Positions 42,631-49,143 of a stretch of 49,143 nucleotides of DNA are shown here, in pieces; position 1 is the stretch's first letter, and each line of letters opens with the position of its first letter. The DNA is taken from assembly GCA_947589085.1 (NCBI GenBank), contig CANPZD010000008.1, forward strand, positions 1 to 49,143, read 5' to 3'. Position numbers and translations under genes: made by a program. The notes below the pieces were generated by a model. The model saw only the letters and a list, made by a program, of their open reading frames with translations, was not told where the DNA came from and ran no database searches. Source of the stretch: an uncultured Clostridia bacterium (GTDB lineage: Bacteria > Bacillota > Clostridia > Christensenellales > Borkfalkiaceae).

Positions 42631-44664
42631 ATGCGGCAAGAGCAAAGCAAAGAAAAAATACTCATTGTTGATGATTCCGAGATGAACCGCTCGATCCTTG
42701 CGGATATGTTGGCGGATGAGTTCGGCGTAACGGAAGCCGAGGACGGTGAAGCCGCACTTGCGATCCTTGCGGAGCGCGGAAGCGAATTTTCTCTTGTTCT
42801 CCTCGACATCGTGATGCCGAAAAAAGACGGATTCGAAGTGCTCGGCGAGATGAACCGTACCCGCCTCATTGAGGATCTTCCCGTCATCATGGTTTCCGCG
42901 GAGACGGCTCCCGCGCAGATCGAACGCGCGTACGAGCTGGGCGCGACGGACTTCATCATGCGACCTTTCGACGCATCCATCGTGCACCGCCGCGTGCTCA
43001 ATACGATTTTCCTCTACACCAAACAGAGAAAACTGATCGATATCATCGAATCGCAGATCAACGAGAAGGAACAGAACAGCAGCATGATGGTGGACATTCT
43101 GAGCCACATTGTCGAGTTCCGGAACGGCGAGAGCGGGTTGCATATTTTACATGTGCGCACCATTACCGATTTCCTTCTGCGCAAGCTTGTCCGCAAGACG
43201 GACCGCTATCCTGTTTCGGAAGGCGACATTCCGATCATCGCCATGGCGTCTGCCCTGCACGATATCGGCAAGATCGGCATCGACGACAAGATCCTCAACA
43301 AACCGGGCAAACTCACCGATGAAGAGTATGCCGTCATGAAAACGCACAGCATGATCGGCGCGAAGATGCTCGACGGCCTCTACGCGCATAAAGATAATCC
43401 TCTCGTGAAGTACGCATACGAGATCTGCCGCTGGCATCATGAGCGGTGGGACGGAAGGGGCTATCCCGACGGTTTGAAGGGAGACGAGATCCCCATTTCG
43501 GCGCAGATCGTATCTCTTGCCGACGTATACGACGCGCTGACGAGCGAGCGGGTGTATAAGCCGCCGTTTTCGCCGGAGACGGCCAAAGAGATGATCCTTA
43601 CAGGCAAGTGCGGAACGTTCAATCCGCTGCTTCTCGAATGCCTTTCCGACGAATTCGATAACATCCGCGAGGCGCTGTCCCAGAACGTCAGCGAAAACGC
43701 GGTCCGCAGGGAGATCCGCAATTATGCCGATGCGGCGCTGTATTCCAAGGGGGTGCGGGCGTCGGATCGCACGTTGCGGCTGCTCGATTACGAGCGCATG
43801 AAGTACAACTTTTTTGCCGATCTCACCGAGGAGATCCAATTCGAATACAACGTTTCCGAAAATATTCTCAAACTATCCGCAAGGGGTGCGAAGAAATTCG
43901 GCGTTCCGCAGGAGATCGTCGATCCGGCAAACGAGCCGCGATTCAAGACGCAGCTCGGGGAAAACTGGTTCGGGAATCTTTCGAAATATCTTTCCGAAAT
44001 GACGCCCGCGGCGCCCGAATTCCGTCACGAGTGCGAACTCCGCGTCGGCGGCGAACTCCGCTGGTACGACGTCATCATGCGCGTCACGTGGACGGACGAC
44101 GCGTCGCCGACCATCGAGAGCGTCATCGGGAAGTTGGTCGATATCCACGATACGCACATCGCATTCGACGAATTGCGTGAAAAATCCATCCGCGATCCTC
44201 TCACGGGGCTTTTGAACCGCGAGGGCGCGGGGGAAGACCTTGCCGAAAAACTATCGAAATTCCCCGAACATAAATATGCCGTTGCCGTGTTCGATATCGA
44301 CTCTTTCAAGAGCGCGAACGACGTATACGGGCACCTGTTCGGCGACAAAGTATTGCGCGAAGTTTCCGAACGGCTCATTCACAGCACGCGCGTTCATGAT
44401 TTGTGCGCGCGCATCGGCGGCGACGAATTTCTCATTGTATTCGAATATGATACGGATATCCATCCGATTATCGCGCGTGTATTCAAGTCGCTGTGCGGAA
44501 AGGTAGACGCGTTCGATCTCACCGTGAGCATGGGCGTTGTCGAGATGACGGAAAAAGAGCAGGAATTCGAGGAACTTTTCCGCAAAGCGGACGTCGCGCT
44601 GTACGTATCCAAAAACGCGGGCAAGGCGGCGTACCGATTCTATGAATCTTCCATGGAGGAATAG
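42631..44664 (+). CDS. Response regulator with REC, HD-GYP, PAS-like and GGDEF domains
   Basis: 677 residues. REC (1-125) has phospho-acceptor Asp59 in 'LLDIVMPKKDG'. HD-GYP (about 150-345) has H210-D-I-G-K, H269-H-E and the G-R-G-Y-P loop ending at 279, so c-di-GMP hydrolysis looks possible. Residues about 390-510 look PAS-like. GGDEF (about 520-677) has the intact I-G-G-D-E-F at 595-600, and an inhibitory site R587-V-H-D590 exactly five residues before the motif. Both synthesis and breakdown of c-di-GMP are therefore predicted. It starts behind GGAGAC, 21 bases after the Ig-repeat gene and 3 before the Hpt gene. Confidence 0.95.
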   Translation: MRQEQSKEKILIVDDSEMNRSILADMLADEFGVTEAEDGEAALAILAERGSEFSLVLLDIVMPKKDGFEVLGEMNRTRLIEDLPVIMVSAETAPAQIERAYELGATDFIMRPFDASIVHRRVLNTIFLYTKQRKLIDIIESQINEKEQNSSMMVDILSHIVEFRNGESGLHILHVRTITDFLLRKLVRKTDRYPVSEGDIPIIAMASALHDIGKIGIDDKILNKPGKLTDEEYAVMKTHSMIGAKMLDGLYAHKDNPLVKYAYEICRWHHERWDGRGYPDGLKGDEIPISAQIVSLADVYDALTSERVYKPPFSPETAKEMILTGKCGTFNPLLLECLSDEFDNIREALSQNVSENAVRREIRNYADAALYSKGVRASDRTLRLLDYERMKYNFFADLTEEIQFEYNVSENILKLSARGAKKFGVPQEIVDPANEPRFKTQLGENWFGNLSKYLSEMTPAAPEFRHECELRVGGELRWYDVIMRVTWTDDASPTIESVIGKLVDIHDTHIAFDELREKSIRDPLTGLLNREGAGEDLAEKLSKFPEHKYAVAVFDIDSFKSANDVYGHLFGDKVLREVSERLIHSTRVHDLCARIGGDEFLIVFEYDTDIHPIIARVFKSLCGKVDAFDLTVSMGVVEMTEKEQEFEELFRKADVALYVSKNAGKAAYRFYESSMEE

Positions 44665-44667
44665 ACA

Positions 44668-45030
44668 ATGACGATCCGTGAATGTTATTCCATGCTCAAC
44701 GGGGATTACGACGATGTGATCGGCAGATTGCGGAGCGAGCGTCTGGTGCAGAAATTCTTATTGAAATTTCTCGCCGACGGGAGCTACGAACTTCTTTTCC
44801 GTTCTCTCGGAGAGGGAAACGCGCAAGAGGCCTTCCGCGCGGCGCATACCATCAAGGGGATGTGCCAGAACTTGAGTTTCACGGCGCTTGAACGTTCTGC
44901 GTCGGCGCTCACCGAAACGCTGCGGGGAGGGGAGCTTGCGGGATACGAACCTCATCTCTCCGCCGTAAAAGAAGATTACGAACGCACGGTTGCTGCGATC
45001 AAGGCATACGCAGAAAACCCGGAAAGTTGA
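44668..45030 (+). CDS. Hpt (histidine phosphotransfer) protein
   Basis: 120 residues, a single four-helix Hpt domain. Phospho-acceptor His60 lies in 'AAHTIKGMCQNLSF', a textbook Hpt motif. It would carry phosphate from the hybrid kinase receiver (Asp648) to the REC domain of the adjacent c-di-GMP enzyme (Asp59). TGGAGGAATAG precedes ATG 44668, 3 bases after the previous stop. Confidence 0.93.
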   Translation: MTIRECYSMLNGDYDDVIGRLRSERLVQKFLLKFLADGSYELLFRSLGEGNAQEAFRAAHTIKGMCQNLSFTALERSASALTETLRGGELAGYEPHLSAVKEDYERTVAAIKAYAENPES

Positions 45031-45110
45031 TCGTCCGGCTTTCGGCCCGCCCTGCGGGCAGGTTGCGGGTCCCGGAATAAAGAGCGCGGTTTTCCGCGAG
45101 AGGAATGCAT

Positions 45111-46814
45111 ATGGAATATTTTCGGTTAGGCGATATTCTCATCAACAACGGCGCCATCACGCAGGAACAGCTGGATAAGGCGCTTGCCCTGCAAAAGTCG
45201 AGGCACGAACGTCTCGGCACCATTCTGATTGACGAGGGTATTATCAACGAGCAGCTTCTCATCGAGACGCTGGAGGTTCAGCTCGGGATCGATTTCATCG
45301 ATCTCTCCAAAGTGCGGATCCCCATCGAACTTGCGTCTCTCGTGCCGAGAAGCATTGCGCGCCGTCACGGCGTTGTGCCCGTCCGTCTCAACAAAGACGA
45401 GCTTACGCTTGCGATGAGCGACCCGCTCAATTTCGTTGCGCTCGAAGAAGTCCGCACTGCGACGCGCAAGCGTATTCTTCCCAAGATCGCGACGACGGCG
45501 GCCGTGAACAAGGCGATCGCGACGCTGTACGGCAACGAGGGGGTTGCCCGCGCCATCGAAGAGATGCGCGGGGATTCGGCCGCGCGCGAGACGGCTTCGC
45601 AGAACCGCCCGCAGACGGAAGAAGTTGCGGAAGAGAGCCAGCAGCAATCGGCGCCCACCGTCCGTCTTGTCAATTCCATTCTGGAGCGCGCGTCCGTCGA
45701 ACGGGCGAGCGACGTGCATATCGAGCCTCGTGTAGACGAAGTGGTCGTCCGCATGCGGATCGACGGCAAACTGCGCACGGTGCTCACCGTTCCCGACGAA
45801 TTGAAACGCACCGTCATATCCCGACTGAAAATCATGGGCGGGATGGATATCACGGAATCGCGCGTTCCGCAGGACGGGCGCGCCAACGTGCTCGTAAAGG
45901 GGCACAATATCGATCTCAGAATGTCCACGCTCCCCGCCATGTACGGCGAAAAAGTCGTGATTCGGTTGCTCGACAAGTCCGTGCAGCTGCTCGACGCGGC
46001 TGCGATCGGGTTGAACGGGGAGAATCTCGAAAAATACAACCGGCTTCTCGGATCCGCGCACGGAATGATTCTGATCGTGGGACCCACCGGTTCCGGCAAA
46101 TCGTCTACCATGTATACGATGATCCGTTCGCTCAACACCGACGAAGTCAATCTTGTCACGCTTGAAGATCCCGTCGAGTACGATATCGACGGCGTCAATC
46201 AGGTGCAGATCAATGAAAAGACGGGTATGACGTTTGCGGAAGGTCTGCGCGCCATTCTCCGTCAGGACCCCGACATTATCGCCGTCGGCGAGATCCGCGA
46301 CAGCGAAACGGCGGAGATCGCCATTCGTTCGGCGATCACGGGGCATCTCGTGCTTTCCACGGTGCACACGGGCGACGCGCTCTCCGCGATCGACCGTCTT
46401 GTGGATATCGACGTCGCGCCCTATCTCATTGCGGACGCGCTCAACGGCGTGATCTCGCAGCGGCTCGTGCGGTGCATTTGTCCCCATTGCAAGGAGGAAT
46501 ATGTTCCCTCGCCCGAAACGCTGGCCGCGCTCGGTTGCGATCCCGCGGACGATACGATCCGTTTCTACCGCGGAAAGGGCTGCCCGCACTGTTATCATAC
46601 GGGTTATTCCGGGCGCACGGGCGTATTCGAGATCCTGATTCTCGACAAGGAATTCAAGCGCGCCGTGGCGGAGGGCCGTCACACGGCGGAGCTTGGGGAA
46701 TATGTGAAGCAGGGCAAATTCACGCCGCTCATCGACGATTGCCGCAGACTCGTGCTTGCGGGGGTCACGTCGGCGGATGAAGCGCTCAGCGTGCTCAACG
46801 CGTCGGTCAAGTAA
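45111..46814 (+). CDS. pilB: Type IV pilus assembly ATPase PilB
   Basis: 567 residues. ATG 45111 is chosen over ATG 45105 because GAGAGGA (45098-45104) abuts the latter. The N-terminus has two MshEN motifs of 24 residues, 5-28 and 34-57, each beginning R-L-G and ending L-x-x-Q, the pattern known to bind c-di-GMP in MshE. The GspE ATPase core has Walker A G324-P-T-G-S-G-K-S-S332, 'TLEDPVEYD', 'LRQDPDIIAVGEIRD', and a tetra-Cys zinc site (C-P-H-C twice). It powers pilus extension. A GC hairpin without T-run lies in the gap before it. Confidence 0.96.
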   Translation: MEYFRLGDILINNGAITQEQLDKALALQKSRHERLGTILIDEGIINEQLLIETLEVQLGIDFIDLSKVRIPIELASLVPRSIARRHGVVPVRLNKDELTLAMSDPLNFVALEEVRTATRKRILPKIATTAAVNKAIATLYGNEGVARAIEEMRGDSAARETASQNRPQTEEVAEESQQQSAPTVRLVNSILERASVERASDVHIEPRVDEVVVRMRIDGKLRTVLTVPDELKRTVISRLKIMGGMDITESRVPQDGRANVLVKGHNIDLRMSTLPAMYGEKVVIRLLDKSVQLLDAAAIGLNGENLEKYNRLLGSAHGMILIVGPTGSGKSSTMYTMIRSLNTDEVNLVTLEDPVEYDIDGVNQVQINEKTGMTFAEGLRAILRQDPDIIAVGEIRDSETAEIAIRSAITGHLVLSTVHTGDALSAIDRLVDIDVAPYLIADALNGVISQRLVRCICPHCKEEYVPSPETLAALGCDPADDTIRFYRGKGCPHCYHTGYSGRTGVFEILILDKEFKRAVAEGRHTAELGEYVKQGKFTPLIDDCRRLVLAGVTSADEALSVLNASVK

Positions 46815-46853
46815 GCAAGACTTCATAGGTTCACGCACAAGGAGAATGCAGCT

Positions 46854-47903
46854 ATGCCCATGGAACTCAACAGTTTGATTTCGAAAGCGAAAGAAATGCG
46901 CGCTTCGGATATTCATCTCGTGCGCAATCTTCCTCCGCGCATACGCGTCGACGGGGAATTGCAGAACTTCGGCGCGCCGCTCACGGCTGCGGATTGCGAA
47001 TTTTACGCGCGCCAGATGGCGGGCGCGGAATATCGGAAGATCGAAAAGACGGGCGAACTCGACCTTGCGATCACCTTTGCGGGGAACATTCGCTGCCGTA
47101 TCAATTTATTCCGTCAGCAGGGCGCGGTGTCGTCGGCGATCCGGATCCTTTCCGACAAGATCCCCGAACTCGACTCTTTGGGACTTCCGCCCATGGTGCA
47201 GACGCTTCCCGCGCTCGGCCGCGGCATTGTGCTTGTTACGGGCGAGACGGGATCGGGCAAATCGACCACGCTTGCGGCGATGCTCAACCGCATTAATCAT
47301 ACGCAGAATGCGCACATTATCACATTGGAAGATCCTATCGAATATATTTACGAACCCGATAAATGCGCGATCAATCAGCGTGAGATCGGAACGGATACCG
47401 AGAGTTACGCCACGGGTCTGCGCGCGATCCTGCGCGAAGATCCCGATGTGATCCTCATCGGCGAAATGCGCGATCTCGACACCATTGAAACGGCGCTCAC
47501 GGCGGCGGAGACGGGGCACCTCGTGTTTGCGACGCTGCACACGAATTCCGCACCCGATTCGATCGACCGTATCGTCGACGTATTTCCCGAAATGCGGCAG
47601 AAGCAGATCCGCATGCAGCTTTCGACCACGCTGATGGCAGTGCTTTCGCAGCAGCTCTTGCCCCGCAAGAACGGGGGGAGAGTGGCGGCGTGCGAACTGA
47701 TGATGGTAACGCCAGCCATTCGCAATCTCATCCGCGAGGGCAAGACCCCGCAGATCGCGAGTTCGATGGCGACGTCGGCGGCGGAAGGTTCGGTGACGAT
47801 GGATAATTCGCTGATTGCGCTCTATCGCAAACAAGTGATTTCCGCCGAAATGGCGAAATCCGCCGCGCATGACGCGGAATACGTTCGCAAGAACGTGTTC
47901 TGA
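46854..47903 (+). CDS. pilT: Type IV pilus retraction ATPase PilT
   Basis: 349 residues, usual length. Seen: 'ASDIHLV' near residue 17, Walker A 'GETGSGKST', 'IITLEDPIEYIYE', 'LREDPDVILIGEMRD', 'TGHLVFATLHTNSA' and the retraction signature 'AIRNLIREGKTPQI' near the C-terminus. It disassembles pili and drives twitching motility. AAGGAGAATGCAGCT precedes ATG 46854 (a second ATG follows 6 bases later). It sits between pilB and pilC in one operon. Confidence 0.97.
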   Translation: MPMELNSLISKAKEMRASDIHLVRNLPPRIRVDGELQNFGAPLTAADCEFYARQMAGAEYRKIEKTGELDLAITFAGNIRCRINLFRQQGAVSSAIRILSDKIPELDSLGLPPMVQTLPALGRGIVLVTGETGSGKSTTLAAMLNRINHTQNAHIITLEDPIEYIYEPDKCAINQREIGTDTESYATGLRAILREDPDVILIGEMRDLDTIETALTAAETGHLVFATLHTNSAPDSIDRIVDVFPEMRQKQIRMQLSTTLMAVLSQQLLPRKNGGRVAACELMMVTPAIRNLIREGKTPQIASSMATSAAEGSVTMDNSLIALYRKQVISAEMAKSAAHDAEYVRKNVF

Positions 47904-47943
47904 TCGGAATCATTCCGCGAAGCAATCATAAAAGGAGGGATAA

Positions 47944-49143
47944 ATGAAGACGTTCAAGTATCGCGCGATTGCGCAGGACGGTACCGCCGTCAACGGCGTG
48001 ATCGAGGCGTACGACGAATTCGAAGCGGTCAACGAGATCCGCAAATCGTACGACGTCGTCGAATTTATCAAACCCGTCCGCAAGGAGCGGCGGATCAATA
48101 TCAACATCAACGAGCCGCTCTGGGTCAGCAACAAGACGCTTGCGCTCACCGCGAATCAGTTTTTCATCATGCTGAAAGCGGGTCTTTCGATGACGCGGAC
48201 CATAGAGCTGATCGCCGATCAGTGCAGCGATAAGCTGATGAAGCGGTATCTTCGTGCGAGCGCGGAAGACGTGGCGGCCGGTTATTCGCTTGCGGCGAGT
48301 CTCGAAAAGAACGGGAAGAAGATCCCCGCGGTATTCATCGAAACGGTACGTGCGGGGGAGGAATCCGGTACGCTTGAACAGTCGTTCCAAAGCCTCGAAG
48401 TCTATTATTCCCGCGCCCACAAAACGAAGAAAAAGGTCAAGTCTGCGCTCACCTACCCGATCATTGTCTTGCTCATCGCGATCGTGGTGATCGCGGTGGT
48501 CATGGTCGTGCTTGTGCCGCGCATGACGGAAACGTTGCAGTCTTTCGGGACGGAACTTCCCGTCGTCACGAAGATCCTGATCGCCATTTCCGACTTTTTC
48601 AAAAATTGGTGGTGGATCGTACTCATTGTGATCGCGGCGGTCATTCTCGGGCTGTATTTTTACGGAAAGACGGAAAAGGGCAAGATGTCGCTCTCGAAGC
48701 TTCGCATGAAGATGCCCGTGATCGGGAAGATCACCCGTTTCAATGCGGCGGCGCAGGTGGCCAACACGCTTGCAACGCTGCTGGCGGCAGGTTTGCCCGT
48801 AACGAGGGCGCTCGACATTGTGAGCCGCGTCGTGGATATGCGCTGCGTGGGGAAGGAACTCAACGAAGCCATCGTAAAACTCGAAGGCGGCATGTCGCTC
48901 GGCGAGGCGCTCAAAGATTCCCAATGGCTGCCCGCCATGCTCATTGAAATGATCACGGTGGGAGAGTCCTCCGGTATGCTTGAAGAGACGCTTCGCACCA
49001 TAGGATTGTATTATTCCGAAGAGGCGACGTCTGCGTCCGATGCGGCGCTCGGCCTTATGGAGCCTATCATCACGGTGGTACTCGGCGTAGTGGTCGGATT
49101 CATCGTCATTGCGATCTATGTGCCCATGTTCACGATGTCCTCG
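47944..49143 (+). CDS. pilC: Type IV pilus inner-membrane platform protein PilC (cut by window end)
   Basis: The first 400 residues are present. Two T2SSF domains (about 65-190 and 270-395) each contain a membrane segment, with another at about 205-235. 'NQFFIMLKAGLSMTRTIEL' and 'TLATLLAAGLPVTRALDIV' are the repeated family motif. The sequence ends in 'IAIYVPMFTM', typical of the last residues, so only a few codons are missing. Start ATG 47944 follows AAAAGGAGGG. It links the PilB/PilT motors to the pilus base. Confidence 0.96.
   Translation, partial: MKTFKYRAIAQDGTAVNGVIEAYDEFEAVNEIRKSYDVVEFIKPVRKERRINININEPLWVSNKTLALTANQFFIMLKAGLSMTRTIELIADQCSDKLMKRYLRASAEDVAAGYSLAASLEKNGKKIPAVFIETVRAGEESGTLEQSFQSLEVYYSRAHKTKKKVKSALTYPIIVLLIAIVVIAVVMVVLVPRMTETLQSFGTELPVVTKILIAISDFFKNWWWIVLIVIAAVILGLYFYGKTEKGKMSLSKLRMKMPVIGKITRFNAAAQVANTLATLLAAGLPVTRALDIVSRVVDMRCVGKELNEAIVKLEGGMSLGEALKDSQWLPAMLIEMITVGESSGMLEETLRTIGLYYSEEATSASDAALGLMEPIITVVLGVVVGFIVIAIYVPMFTMSS

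Noticed and set aside
41215-43143. 642-codon minus-strand frame across the Ig-repeat gene and the regulator
   Set aside because: It mirrors the tandem repeats of the plus-strand gene and spans two genes; an antisense shadow.
45126-46916. 596-codon minus-strand frame opposite pilB
   Set aside because: pilB is unmistakable on the plus strand and the antisense product has random composition.

Overview
This is a chromosomal stretch of a Gram-positive, low-oxygen-type Firmicute (class Clostridia). I judge this from the Mini-RNase III / RlmB / SigH-like block, dnaX-ybaB-recR, BioY, YitT, an ABC-F protein of the YkpA type, lipoproteins with lipoboxes, clean sigma-A promoters (TTGnnn-17-TATAAT) and a two-gene iron-sulfur fumarase. 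The DNA is moderately GC-rich with compact operons. A precise taxon cannot be read from the sequence; an uncultured gut clostridium (Christensenellales-like) is a guess based on remembered protein flavour. I see no insertion sequence, prophage, CRISPR array or rRNA.

Layout. 1-6.0 kb is mixed: a truncated unknown gene, a TetR regulator with a membrane partner, a secreted CBM20-like/esterase lipoprotein, a small membrane protein, and a minus-strand acetyltransferase-hydrolase pair. 6.0-18.6 kb is housekeeping: tadA, an ABC-F protein, a PflX-like radical SAM protein, metK-bioY-malic enzyme, a cysteine-rich protein, yitT-luxS, the two fumarase subunits, then a CPBP protease-rlmH pair followed by a separate M14 peptidase gene. 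18.6-31.0 kb holds a second ABC-F protein, glmM-glmS (amino-sugar synthesis), a small unknown protein, a cation/proton antiporter, the mrnC-rlmB-sigH block, dnaX-ybaB-recR, gpsA and tRNA-Val(GAC).

31.3-49.1 kb is the most interesting part. An operon of four prepilin-like proteins, including an 1190-residue one with GLUG-type repeats, is followed by a hybrid histidine kinase overlapping a solute-binding lipoprotein. Next come a membrane protein with five Ig-like repeats, a REC/HD-GYP/PAS-like/GGDEF protein, an Hpt protein, and the type IV pilus motor genes pilB, pilT and pilC (pilC is cut by the window end). All parts of a His-Asp-His-Asp phosphorelay are present. Its likely output enzyme makes and breaks c-di-GMP, and the adjacent PilB carries two copies of the MshEN c-di-GMP-binding motif. 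My inference is that an extracellular ligand sets c-di-GMP locally and so controls pilus assembly.

Three unrelated genes (radical SAM at 9550, CPBP protease at 16344, mrnC at 25450) have a TATAAT box only 6-7 bases before the start codon, so leaderless mRNAs look common here. The second ABC-F protein has lost both halves of one composite ATP site while keeping the other.
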